Below, piece after piece: positions 18,903 to 26,510 of a stretch of 34,887 bases of DNA. This DNA is from Massilia horti (GTDB lineage Bacteria; Pseudomonadota; Gammaproteobacteria; Burkholderiales; Burkholderiaceae_D): assembly GCF_004614195.1 (NCBI RefSeq), contig NZ_SPUM01000050.1, positions 1 through 34,887 on the forward strand, in the 5' to 3' direction. Position numbers and translations under genes: made by a program. Each line of letters starts with the position of its first letter. The stretch's first letter is position 1. The notes under the pieces are model-generated. The model saw nothing but the letters and a program-made list of their open reading frames with translations. It ran no database searches and was not told the DNA's origin.

Positions 18903-20471
18903 ATGCACTTGATCGAGATGACAGCCCGAACGCATCGGGTAACCCTGCTCGCACTTGCAGCCGGGGTAGCGATAGCCGCGTGCGGCGGCAAGAGCGAGAA
19001 GACCGATCCGACCGTCCCACCCGGTCCGTCGATCCTTGGCGTCGCCTGGCTGGGCTTCGGCGGCGACGCGCAGCACAGCGCGATCACGCAGGTCGCGACC
19101 CAGCCGCTGGCGCGGATCCGGTGGAAGACCGCGGTCGACACTGCCCCCCAATACAACGACCACGGCTACCTGTTCGTGCATTACGGCTCGCCGGTGATCA
19201 CGGCGGCCAACACGGTGATCGTGCCGGTCAAGCGCGCGGCCCAGGAGCTGTACCGGGTCGAGGCGCGCTCCGGCACCGACGGCGCGCTGCTGTGGAGCGT
19301 GGACAGCGACTACGCCATGCCTGCCCATAACTGGACGCCGAGCTACAACGTCACGCTGACCACCGGCAACCGGCTCTACATGCCCGGCTCCGGCGGCAAG
19401 CTGTTTTACCGCGACAACGCCGACCTGGCCACCTCGCCCACCAAGAGCATCGTGTTCTATGGCGACGACGCCTACAACGGCAACAAGGCGGCCTTCGATG
19501 CGTCCATCTACATCAACACGCCGATCACCGCGGACTCGGACGGCAACATCTATTTCGGCTTCATCGCCAAGCCGGGCAACCCGGCGGGCCTGGCCAGCGG
19601 CATCGCGCGTATCGGCGCCGACGGCAAGGCCAGCTGGGCCGGGGCCACCGCCATGTCCGCCGACCCGGTGATCGACCATGTGGCGATGAACAGCGCGCCG
19701 GCGCTGTCCCCTGACAAGAAGACGCTGTACATCGCGGTCAGCGATCCCACCCTGGAGGGCTACCTGTTGGCGCTGGACGCCGCCACGCTCGCGGTCAAGA
19801 GCCGCGTTCTTGTGATCGACCCGGGCACCGGGAAACACGCGCACATCAGCGACGACGGCACCGCCTCGCCGACGGTGGGGCCGGACGGCGACGTCTATTT
19901 CGGCGTGCTGGAAAGCACCTACGCGACCCACAATGCGCGCGGCTGGCTGCTGCACTTTAACGCGGACCTGTCGCAAACCAAGCTGCCCGGCTCGTTCGGC
20001 TGGGACGACACGCCGTCGATCGTGCCGGCGTCGATGGTGCCAAGCTACAAGGGCAGCTCCCAGTACCTGCTCACCATCAAGTACAACAACTACGCGCGCG
20101 CGGGCAGCGGCGACTCCAGGAACAAGGTCGCGGTGCTCGATCCGAACGACGCGCAGGCTGACTTCATCACGGCTGGCGTGCAGGTGATGAAGGAAGTGAT
20201 GACGGTGATGGGCCTGACGCCCGACCCGCGCTATCCGGGCGGGGTGCTCGAATGGTGCATCAACACGGCGGCGGTCGATCCGTTCACCAAATCGATCATG
20301 GTCAACAGCGAGGACGGCTGGCTGTACCGCTGGGACCTGACGACCAACACGCTGACCGACCGGGTGCAGCTGACGAGCGGGCTGGGCGAGTCGTATACGC
20401 CGACCGCGGTCGGCCCCGACGGCACTGTGTACGCCATCAACAATGCGGTGCTGTTCGCAGTAGGCAAGTAG
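18903..20471 (+). CDS. PQQ-like beta-propeller lipoprotein
   Basis: The 522-residue exported lipoprotein has the signal MHLIEMTARTHRVTLLALAA followed by a lipobox ending in Cys27 and a charged linker. The rest consists of blades of a PQQ-enzyme/BamB-like propeller: repeated units of the kind SPVITAANTVIVPVK, YRVEARSGTDGALLWSV, SPTVGPDGDVYFGV and YTPTAVGPDGTVYAINN. It lacks the catalytic residues I would expect of quinoprotein dehydrogenases, so it is more likely a binding or scaffold protein. GGAGAG just before the ATG supports the start. The divergent, closely spaced HzsA-related cytochrome is the likely functional partner. No clear terminator follows. Confidence 0.8.
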   Translation: MHLIEMTARTHRVTLLALAAGVAIAACGGKSEKTDPTVPPGPSILGVAWLGFGGDAQHSAITQVATQPLARIRWKTAVDTAPQYNDHGYLFVHYGSPVITAANTVIVPVKRAAQELYRVEARSGTDGALLWSVDSDYAMPAHNWTPSYNVTLTTGNRLYMPGSGGKLFYRDNADLATSPTKSIVFYGDDAYNGNKAAFDASIYINTPITADSDGNIYFGFIAKPGNPAGLASGIARIGADGKASWAGATAMSADPVIDHVAMNSAPALSPDKKTLYIAVSDPTLEGYLLALDAATLAVKSRVLVIDPGTGKHAHISDDGTASPTVGPDGDVYFGVLESTYATHNARGWLLHFNADLSQTKLPGSFGWDDTPSIVPASMVPSYKGSSQYLLTIKYNNYARAGSGDSRNKVAVLDPNDAQADFITAGVQVMKEVMTVMGLTPDPRYPGGVLEWCINTAAVDPFTKSIMVNSEDGWLYRWDLTTNTLTDRVQLTSGLGESYTPTAVGPDGTVYAINNAVLFAVGK

Positions 20472-20514
20472 AGGCAAGGTAGCGGCGCGACAAGCGGCAA
20501 GCTCGGGGGCCGAC

Positions 20515-20520
20515 TATAAT
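20515..20520 (+). promoter_or_regulatory. consensus -10 box upstream of rarD
   Basis: A perfect TATAAT lies 32 bases before the ATG of rarD. No good -35 hexamer is present at 16-18 bases, so promoter activity is likely but unproven. Confidence 0.45.
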
Positions 20521-20552
20521 GACGGCCCAGCAAATCTTCCCGACTGCCCCGC

Positions 20553-21446
20553 ATGCGTACCGGCGTACTTTTCTCGGCCCTGGCCTTTCTGGCGTGGGGC
20601 CTGTTTCCCCTGTATTTCCACGCCATCGGCGAAGTGCCGCCGCTGCAGATCCTGGCGCACCGCATGCTGTGGTCGCTGCTGTTCCTGCTGATCGTGCTGA
20701 CCGTGCGGGGACACTGGGGCTGGCTGAACCTGGTACGCAAGCCGCGTGTGCTGGCCAGCTTCGTCGCATCGGCGTTCCTGCTCAGCGCCAACTGGCTGGT
20801 CTACATCTGGTCGGTCAACAACGGCCACGTGATCGAGTCCTCGCTGGGCTACTTCATCAATCCGCTGGTCAACATCATGTTCGGCTACGTGCTGCTCAAG
20901 GAACGCCTGCGCCCGGTGCAGTGGTTCGCCATCGGCGTGGCGGCGCTGGGCGTGGCATGGCTGACCTGGCAAGCCGGGACGGTGCCGTGGATCGCCCTGA
21001 CGCTGGCTGCCACCTTCGGCGGCTACGCCCTGCTGCGCAAGACCGCCGCGCTCGGCGCGCTCGAGGGCCTGTCGTTCGAGACCATGGTGCTGTTCCCGAT
21101 TGCGGCCATCTATGTCGGCTGGCTCACGCTGCACGGCGAAAACGCCTTCCTCAACACCCCGTCGAACATGACGCGCCTGCTGCTGGTCGCGGCCGGCCCG
21201 ATCACGGCGGTCCCGCTGCTGCTGTTCGCGGCCGGGGCGCGCCGGATCCCGCTGTCGGTGCTGGGGCTGCTGCAATACCTGTCGCCGACCATGCAATTCC
21301 TGCTCGGCGTGTGGCTGTTCCATGAAGCGTTCACGGCCGAGCGGCTGGTCGGCTTCGCGCTGATCTGGGCCGCGCTGGCGCTGTTCGCCGGCGAAGGCCT
21401 GCTGCAGCGCGCCCAAGCGCCGGCGACGGCCGACAGCGCAAGCTGA
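20553..21446 (+). CDS. rarD: RarD protein, EamA/DMT-family permease
   Basis: The 297-residue inner-membrane protein of the drug/metabolite transporter superfamily has ten predicted helices. The N-terminus (GVLFSALAFLAWGLFPLYF) and the conserved blocks LAHRMLWS, NWLVYIWSVNNGHVIESSLGYFINPL and LGLLQYLSPTMQFLLG are RarD signatures. E. coli RarD is associated with chloramphenicol sensitivity, but its substrate is unknown. The ATG at 20553 was chosen because it begins directly at the first helix. A long shadow frame in another phase was discarded. ettA lies 130 bases downstream. Confidence 0.92.
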   Translation: MRTGVLFSALAFLAWGLFPLYFHAIGEVPPLQILAHRMLWSLLFLLIVLTVRGHWGWLNLVRKPRVLASFVASAFLLSANWLVYIWSVNNGHVIESSLGYFINPLVNIMFGYVLLKERLRPVQWFAIGVAALGVAWLTWQAGTVPWIALTLAATFGGYALLRKTAALGALEGLSFETMVLFPIAAIYVGWLTLHGENAFLNTPSNMTRLLLVAAGPITAVPLLLFAAGARRIPLSVLGLLQYLSPTMQFLLGVWLFHEAFTAERLVGFALIWAALALFAGEGLLQRAQAPATADSAS

Positions 21447-21576
21447 CGGCACCTGGCGGGACAGGGCGCCAAAACGCCCTATCCTGCTGCGATTTTTCAG
21501 GAAAACGCGGTGCGGCGCCCCCGTCCGTCGCGGTTTCCAGTATCCTGTTGACCTTATTTCAAACGAGTTAGCAAGT

Positions 21577-23244
21577 ATGGCCAATTACGTCTACACCATG
21601 AACCGCGTGGGCAAGATCGTCCCGCCGAAACGCCAGATCCTGAAGGATATCTCGCTGTCGTTCTTCCCCGGTGCGAAGATCGGCGTGCTGGGCCTGAACG
21701 GCTCGGGCAAGTCGACCCTGCTCAAGATCATGGCAGGCATCGACACCGACATCCAGGGCGAAGCGCGCCCGATGCCCGGCCTGAACATCGGCTACCTGCC
21801 GCAGGAACCGCAGCTCGATCCGGAAAAAACCGTGCGCCAGGAAGTCGAATCGGGCCTGGGCGAAGCGTTCGAGGCGCAAGCCAAGCTGGAAGCGGTGTAC
21901 GCCGCCTACGCCGAGCCGGATGCCGACTTCGATGCGCTGGCCAAGGAGCAGGAGCGGCTGGAATCGATCATCGCCGCCGCTGACGGCGGCAACCTGAACC
22001 TGCAGCTGGAGATGGCCGCCGACGCGCTGCGCCTGCCGCCGTGGGATGCGAAGGTCGGCGTGCTGTCCGGCGGCGAGAAGCGCCGCGTGGCGCTGTGCAA
22101 GCTGCTGCTGTCCAAACCGGACATGCTGCTGCTGGACGAGCCGACCAACCACCTGGACGCCGAATCGGTCGAGTGGCTGGAACAGTTCCTGACGCGCTTT
22201 CCCGGCACCGTGGTCGGCATCACGCACGACCGCTACTTCCTAGACAACGCCGCCGAGTGGATCCTGGAGCTGGACCGCGGCCACGGCATCCCGTGGAAGG
22301 GCAACTACAGCTCGTGGCTGGAGCAGAAGGAAAACCGCCTCAAGCAGGAAGAAGCGCACGAGTCGGCGCGCCAGAAGGCGCTGGCCAAAGAGCTCGAGTG
22401 GGCGCGCCAGAACCCGAAGGCACGCCAGGCCAAGTCCAAGGCCAGGCTCGCGCGTTTCAACGAACTGTCCGAGTACGAATACCAGAAGCGCAACGAGACG
22501 CAGGAGATCTTCATCCCGGTCGCCGAGCGCCTCGGCAATGACGTGATCGAGTTCAAGAACGTATCGAAGGCCTTCGGCGACCGCCTGCTGATCGACAACC
22601 TGTCGTTCACCGTGCCGCCGGGCGCGATCGTCGGCATCATCGGCCCGAACGGCGCCGGCAAGTCGACCCTGTTCAAGATGATCGCCGGCATCGAGCAGCC
22701 GGACAGCGGCGAAGTGGCGATCGGCCAGACCGCGAAGGTCTCGCTGGTCGACCAGTCGCGCGACGACCTGTCGGCCAACAAGACCGTGTTCGAGGACGTG
22801 ACCGGCGGCGCCGATTCCCTGACCGTGGGCCGTTTCGACATGCCGTCGCGCGCCTACCTGGGCCGCTTCAACTTCAAGGGCGCGGACCAGCAAAAGCTGG
22901 TGGGCAACCTGTCGGGCGGCGAACGCGGCCGCCTGCACCTGGCCAAGACCCTGCTCAAGGGCGGCAACGTGCTGCTGCTGGACGAACCGTCGAACGACCT
23001 GGACGTGGAAACCCTGCGCGCGCTGGAAGATGCGCTGCTCGAATTTGCCGGCAGCGTGATGGTGATCTCGCACGACCGCTGGTTCCTGGACCGGATCGCC
23101 ACCCACATCCTCGCGTTCGAAGGCAACTCGCAGGTGACCTTCTTCAACGGCAACTACCAGGAATACGAAGCCGACAAGAAGGCGCGTCTCGGCGAGGAAG
23201 GCGCCAAGCCGAAGCGCATCCGCTACAAGCCGCTGCACGGCTAA
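21577..23244 (+). CDS. ettA: energy-dependent translational throttle protein EttA (ABC-F)
   Basis: The 555-residue soluble protein has two ABC ATPase domains and no membrane segments. EttA binds the ribosomal E site and couples the first peptide bond to the cell's ATP/ADP ratio. Walker A motifs are GLNGSGKST (residues 39-47) and GPNGAGKST; signatures are LSGGEKRRVAL and LSGGERGRLHL; Walker B motifs are LLLDEPTNHLD and LLLDEPSNDLD. The basic linker region between the domains (KNRLKQEEAHESARQKALAKELEW) is typical. Length equals E. coli EttA (555). The start is ATG at 21577, with only a weak ribosome-binding site. A strong terminator follows. Confidence 0.96.
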   Translation: MANYVYTMNRVGKIVPPKRQILKDISLSFFPGAKIGVLGLNGSGKSTLLKIMAGIDTDIQGEARPMPGLNIGYLPQEPQLDPEKTVRQEVESGLGEAFEAQAKLEAVYAAYAEPDADFDALAKEQERLESIIAAADGGNLNLQLEMAADALRLPPWDAKVGVLSGGEKRRVALCKLLLSKPDMLLLDEPTNHLDAESVEWLEQFLTRFPGTVVGITHDRYFLDNAAEWILELDRGHGIPWKGNYSSWLEQKENRLKQEEAHESARQKALAKELEWARQNPKARQAKSKARLARFNELSEYEYQKRNETQEIFIPVAERLGNDVIEFKNVSKAFGDRLLIDNLSFTVPPGAIVGIIGPNGAGKSTLFKMIAGIEQPDSGEVAIGQTAKVSLVDQSRDDLSANKTVFEDVTGGADSLTVGRFDMPSRAYLGRFNFKGADQQKLVGNLSGGERGRLHLAKTLLKGGNVLLLDEPSNDLDVETLRALEDALLEFAGSVMVISHDRWFLDRIATHILAFEGNSQVTFFNGNYQEYEADKKARLGEEGAKPKRIRYKPLHG

Positions 23245-23260
23245 GCCGGGCAGTAGGAGC

Positions 23261-23290
23261 AAAAGCGCGGCCGATGGCCGCGTTTTTTTT
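23261..23290 (+). terminator. rho-independent terminator of ettA
   Basis: CGCGGCC (23266-23272), loop GAT, GGCCGCG (23276-23282), then a run of eight T to 23290; A-rich on the upstream side. It begins 16 bases after the ettA stop. Confidence 0.9.
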
Positions 23291-23299
23291 GTGGGTTTC

Positions 23300-23326
23300 G
23301 TAGGGTGCGCACCCGTGCGCACGCGG
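23300..23326 (+). repeat. REP-like palindrome B1
   Basis: GTAG followed by the GGTGCGCAC / GTGCGCAC palindrome and ending CGCGG. It is the left REP of the array upstream of the RAYT gene and differs from the REP at 33542-33568 by one loop base (ccc for cct). Confidence 0.85.
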
Positions 23327-23327
23327 T

Positions 23328-23429
23328 ACGTGTGCATACGGGCGCCAACGACATCCAACCGTACAGCGTGCGCACTGCACGTGTGCATATTGGAGCCAAC
23401 GGCATTCAAACGTACCGCGTGCGCACAGG
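23328..23429 (+). repeat. two 51-base tandem repeats inside the REP array
   Basis: Two copies, 23328-23378 and 23379-23429, both begin ACGTGTGCATA and contain GCCAACG and GTGCGCAC; they differ at about nine or ten positions. Each unit carries the linker that also separates the paired REPs at 33569-33605 (there in the opposite orientation), followed by half a REP palindrome. The array looks like a BIME that expanded by unequal duplication. Confidence 0.75.
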
Positions 23430-23442
23430 TGCGCACGCCTCC
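23415..23442 (-). repeat. REP-like palindrome B2, altered foot
   Basis: On the minus strand it reads GGAGGCGTGCGCAC, CT, GTGCGCACGCGG. It matches the REP at 33606-33632 through the palindrome, but the GTAG foot is replaced by GGAG, another tetranucleotide known from REP families. It is the right end of the array, 187 bases before the RAYT start. Confidence 0.75.
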
Positions 23443-23628
23443 GGTAAGCCTCTATGCAACTCTTGAGGCGCGCCGATCGCGGCTCCTGGGCGCCATGTTT
23501 TTACACGCGGAAATGAAACGTGGCCACATGCCTTGGGTGTGTAGAATCGCTGGCTGATGAGGCTGCTTGATCGCCTCCCCTTTGCGCCATTCGCCCGGCA
23601 CCCAGCCGGCGTCCGGCACACGGAGCCC

Positions 23629-24150
23629 ATGACAGACTACCGCGACAACCGCGTCCCCGGCGGGACGTCCTTTTTCACGGTGCGGCTGCTGGACCGCGGC
23701 AGTACCTTGCTAACCGACCATATCTCAGCCTTTGGCGAAGCCCTACGCCAGGCGCGCATCCGCAAACCCTTCCATATCGATGCCTGGGTGGTGCTGCCCG
23801 ATCACGCGCATGCGATCTGGACCTTGCCGCCCGGCGATCATGACTGCTCAAGCCGCTGGCGCGCGGTCAAGATCGCGTTTTCGAAGGCCTTGCACAAGGC
23901 CGGCGTGTCGGATTCCGGCGACAAGGCGATCTGGGAACGCCACTACCGCGAATTTCGCATCACCAGCGATTGCGCCTATGCCGCCCTGATCGACTACCTG
24001 CACACCGACCCGGTGCGCCATGGCTTGTGCACCCGGGCGGTGGACTGGCCGTGGTCCTCGCTGCACCGGTTCGTCGCGGCAGGCTGCGACGCGCCTGCCG
24101 CAGCTTGCCTGCGCCAGCCGTGGCGGCCCAGCGCCCCGCCGCGGCCATAA
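23629..24150 (+). CDS. REP-associated tyrosine transposase (RAYT, TnpA_REP-like)
   Basis: The 173-residue single-stranded DNA nuclease belongs to the Y1_Tnp/HUH family. RAYTs cut and join REP sequences and are thought to have been domesticated. The start MTDYRDNRVPGGTSFFTVRL is typical. The metal-binding HUH motif appears as His59-Ala-His61 in VLPDHAHAIW, and the catalytic tyrosine is probably Tyr123 in DYLHTDPVRHGL. The block WERHYREFRI is also a family feature. I chose ATG 23629 over 23557 because the family N-terminus starts there, although GGAG at 23622-23625 is only three bases away. The frame is intact. REP elements directly upstream and elsewhere in the window are its likely substrates. 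Confidence 0.88.
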   Translation: MTDYRDNRVPGGTSFFTVRLLDRGSTLLTDHISAFGEALRQARIRKPFHIDAWVVLPDHAHAIWTLPPGDHDCSSRWRAVKIAFSKALHKAGVSDSGDKAIWERHYREFRITSDCAYAALIDYLHTDPVRHGLCTRAVDWPWSSLHRFVAAGCDAPAAACLRQPWRPSAPPRP

Positions 24151-24156
24151 CAACAA

Positions 24157-24175
24157 GGGGGCCACATGGGCCCCC
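24157..24175 (-). terminator. probable terminator of the outer-membrane barrel gene
   Basis: GGGGGCC (24157-24163) pairs with GGCCCCC (24169-24175). Read on the minus strand it is followed by TTGTTGTTAT, so it more likely serves the barrel gene that ends at 24221 than the RAYT gene ending at 24150, which it also follows. Confidence 0.55.
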
Positions 24176-24220
24176 TGTCGTCAGCATTGCCGCGCACGCT
24201 GCGCGGCTGCAAGCATGTGC

Positions 24221-24799
24221 TTAGAAGCTATACTTCGCGCCGACGGTCCAGACGTCAGCCTTGGCGCCGAAGCTCTTGGTCTTGCCGTAGCGCTCGTACT
24301 CACCAGTCAGCGCCACCTCCTTGGTGAGGTTGTACTGCAGGCCGAGGCCAGCATAGGCGCCGGTGTCGTGCCTGCTGGTTTTGAGGCCACTGGTCTCGTT
24401 CAGCTCGCGTTCGCTGTAGGCCACGCCCAGCTTGCCGTAGGCCGACAGCTGCTCGTTAATCGGCAACATCGCCTTGCCGGCAACGTACATGCCATAGCCC
24501 TTGTCGCTGCCCTTGTGCGCGATACCGCCTTGGGAATAGCTCACGTCCGAGCGGCGGAAGTCGGTGTAGCCGGCCTCGACGCCATAATTCTGGTTAAAGT
24601 CATAACCGCCGAAGATCTTGGCCGAAGCTTTGTAGCCGTCGCCCTTGATGTCGGTCGCGCCCTGCACGATCGACGGATAAGAGTGGTCAGCGGTGGCGAC
24701 GCCGATGCCGACATAGCCGCGCCCAGCGGTAGTGGATTGAGCCTGAGCTGCGCCCATGGCAGCGACACCTGCGATCAGTGCAAAAATCAGCTTTTTCAT
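24221..24799 (-). CDS. outer-membrane beta-barrel protein (OmpA-like transmembrane domain), copy 1
   Basis: The 192-residue protein has a signal peptide (MKKLIFALIAGVAAMGAAQAQ) and about eight predicted amphipathic strands, such as GYVGIGVAT, ASAKIFGGYDF, YGVEAGYTDF, YGKLGVAYSE, AYAGLGLQYN and VALTGEYERYG. It ends in YSF, the aromatic C-terminus recognised by the BAM machinery. It fits the small eight-strand family of OmpA-like or opacity-type barrels; no peptidoglycan-binding domain is present. ATG at 24799 was chosen because AAGG/GGGA lies at the right spacing, whereas the two upstream ATGs abut or precede that site. A related gene lies upstream on the same strand, so they are likely duplicates. 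Confidence 0.85.
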   Translation of the reverse strand: MKKLIFALIAGVAAMGAAQAQSTTAGRGYVGIGVATADHSYPSIVQGATDIKGDGYKASAKIFGGYDFNQNYGVEAGYTDFRRSDVSYSQGGIAHKGSDKGYGMYVAGKAMLPINEQLSAYGKLGVAYSERELNETSGLKTSRHDTGAYAGLGLQYNLTKEVALTGEYERYGKTKSFGAKADVWTVGAKYSF

Positions 24800-25078
24800 A
24801 CGCATTCCCTTCTTAATGTTTTTCAACTGGTTCGCAATTCAATGCGAATCGCGATAGGGGGACGATAGCATTCCATTTCCAATACGACAGTGCTAATTTC
24901 GTAAGAACTGTAATGAGATGTAACTTAAATGACTCATCAGTCAGATATACATATCTAAAATTGCGAGGAGATGGCTGCGATTTGGCAGAAGTAGCAGGAT
25001 TGTTCGGCGCACCAGTTGTTCCTGTTATTGTCGAGGTGTTTTTACAACGGCAAAAGCTGCTCGCGGGCGGGAATAAAC
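24800..25078. other. 279-base AT-rich spacer between the two barrel genes
   Basis: No gene is supported. TTCGCA (24831-24836) and TGCGAA (24843-24848) form an inverted repeat about 32 bases before the start of copy 1, and AGATAT/ATATCT (24943-24956) is a second one; both could be operators or leader hairpins. The copy 1 promoter must lie here. Confidence 0.5.
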
Positions 25079-25101
25079 GAAAAAAGGACCCGCAGGTCCT
25101 T
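25079..25101 (-). terminator. rho-independent terminator of barrel gene copy 2
   Basis: On the minus strand, AAGGACC, loop TGCG, GGTCCTT, followed by a T-run. It lies 21 bases beyond the stop codon at 25122. Confidence 0.88.
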
Positions 25102-25121
25102 ATTCACGATAGCGGAATGGC

Positions 25122-25706
25122 TCAGAAACTGTAACGGGTGCCGAATGAGAAAACATCGGCCTGAGCACCATTCGGCTTATTCTTGCCGAAACGTTCATAT
25201 TCCAGAATAAAGTCCCAGCGCGGGTAAAAACTCCATTGCAGTCCGGCGCCGCCATAAGGGCCGGTATCGTCTTCCTTGAAATTCAAGCCAACGCTGGTGC
25301 TGGTGCGCCGATGGCTGAACGCGACGCCCAGTTTGACGTAGGCTTCCCACTGATCGTTGATCGGATAGCGTCCCTTGCTGGCGAAATACACGCCGTAACC
25401 ATCGCTATTGCCCGTGCCCGCCTGGAAGTTGCCTGTCGTGAAGTCGAAATTGGTGCGGGAAAAGTTGTCGTAGCCGGCTTCGACGCCCCAGATCGGATCG
25501 AACTCGTACCCGCCGAACACCTTGATCGACGTGACGGTTTTGTCGATCTTGTTCACGTTGCCGATGCCTTTGATGTTGTAAGCGGTGCCGGCCACGGCGC
25601 CGCCGAGGCCGAGATAGCCACGCGGGAAATCCTGGGGCCGGGTTTGGGCGTGGACTGCGGTGATGCCAGCCGCACTGGTAACGAGTGCCAAAACGAGCTT
25701 TCTCAT
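25122..25706 (-). CDS. outer-membrane beta-barrel protein (OmpA-like transmembrane domain), copy 2
   Basis: The 194-residue protein has a signal peptide (MRKLVLALVTSAAGITAVHAQ) and the same barrel layout as the downstream copy: RGYLGLGGAVAG, KVFGGYEFDPIWGVEAGYDNFSR, YGVYFASKGRYPINDQWEAYVKLGVAFS, GAGLQW, and a final FGTRYSF. The two proteins align over their full length, with clearly conserved GYG, KLGVA, YERFGK and YSF blocks, so they are paralogues. The start has a perfect ribosome-binding site (AGGAGG, then CCTT, then ATG). Each copy has its own terminator, so they need not be one operon. Confidence 0.86.
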   Translation of the reverse strand: MRKLVLALVTSAAGITAVHAQTRPQDFPRGYLGLGGAVAGTAYNIKGIGNVNKIDKTVTSIKVFGGYEFDPIWGVEAGYDNFSRTNFDFTTGNFQAGTGNSDGYGVYFASKGRYPINDQWEAYVKLGVAFSHRRTSTSVGLNFKEDDTGPYGGAGLQWSFYPRWDFILEYERFGKNKPNGAQADVFSFGTRYSF

Positions 25707-25754
25707 AAGGCCTCCTGTGGTTAAGTACCGTGCTGCCCGCCCGCGGCGTATCCC

Positions 25755-25784
25755 GTAGGGTGTGCAGCTTGGCTGCGCACGCGG
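25755..25784 (+). repeat. REP-like palindrome E (variant stem)
   Basis: GTAGGGTG foot, stem GTGTGCAGC / GCTGCGCAC (nine pairs, one G-T), loop TTG, then GCGG. The foot and end match the other REPs but the inner stem has changed on both sides. It lies upstream of the barrel gene copy 2. Confidence 0.65.
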
Positions 25785-25862
25785 ATTGGGAATACTGTTA
25801 ACGGTTCAGCCAACAGGCCCCGGAACGGTGGCGTGATTGAACGCTCATCCTGAAACGACCTT

Positions 25863-26459
25863 TTAGACTATGAACCGAAAAGTCAGGTTCACCCGCGGCC
25901 CAAGCGGCCTCTGCGACTTGTTGATGCCGTGCTGCCAGTTCTGCTGCAAGCTTCCGCTCATGAACAGCAAGCTGCCATCGGTCAGGTCGATCTTGAAAGT
26001 CCGCCCGCTGCGCTTGTGCCGCAACACGAACGGCCGCGTAGCGCCGAAGCTTACCGAAGCAATGGCCGGCTCAGGGCCCAGTTCCGGCTCGTCATCGCTG
26101 TGCATGCCCATGCTGTCGCGCCCGTCGCGGTAATAATTGAGCAGCACGCTGTTGTAACGCCGCCCGGTCGCCGCCTCGGCCGCCTGCCGGATGTGCTGCA
26201 ACAGCGGCGTGAACGGCAACGGCTCGAGCGTGAGCCCGGAATAGGTGTAACGCGCCTCGCCGTGCCAGGCAGTCAGGCGTGGCTGCAGGTGGCGCTTGCC
26301 GAACACCGTCACCTGTTCGGCACGCCAGGCGGTCTCACCAATGAGCCGGGCCAAAATCTCGGCGTTGGCCAGCGCCAGCCCGAGCTGGGGCTGCAGCGCC
26401 AGCTCGCCATCTTCGATCGGGATGGGCGTCAGGATAGTGGCGGGGGTAAATAAATCCAT
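25863..26459 (-). CDS. AlkB-like 2-oxoglutarate/Fe(II) dioxygenase
   Basis: The 198-residue enzyme resembles AlkB-family dioxygenases (ALKBH2/3-like group) that remove methyl groups from damaged DNA or RNA bases. The iron ligands are His120 and Asp122 (MGMHSDDEPELG) and His177 (WQHGINK). The 2-oxoglutarate-binding RxNxTxR motif is RVNLTFR with Arg189 and Arg195. The motif NSVLLNYYRDGRDSMG is typical. I start at ATG 26459 (MDLFTPATILTPIPIEDGEL) by family comparison; ATG 26471 is possible. Neither has a good ribosome-binding site. It is divergent from the sulfite-oxidase-fold gene, with about 50 bases between the starts. Confidence 0.9.
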   Translation of the reverse strand: MDLFTPATILTPIPIEDGELALQPQLGLALANAEILARLIGETAWRAEQVTVFGKRHLQPRLTAWHGEARYTYSGLTLEPLPFTPLLQHIRQAAEAATGRRYNSVLLNYYRDGRDSMGMHSDDEPELGPEPAIASVSFGATRPFVLRHKRSGRTFKIDLTDGSLLFMSGSLQQNWQHGINKSQRPLGPRVNLTFRFIV

Positions 26460-26510
26460 TTTGGAAAACATCAGGCGTATGATGGCGAAAACCGTCCATG
26501 GGATTTTCGC

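Noticed and set aside
18876..20477. Minus-strand frame of 533 codons
   Set aside because: Antisense of the propeller lipoprotein, whose signal peptide and ribosome-binding site are clear.
23300..23442. CRISPR-like array
   Set aside because: The repeats are not regularly spaced with unique spacers; the units are REP palindromes in opposite orientation plus two tandem 51-base copies.
24913..25134. 73-codon plus-strand frame between the barrel genes
   Set aside because: It overlaps the terminator of barrel copy 2 and has no ribosome-binding site or motif.
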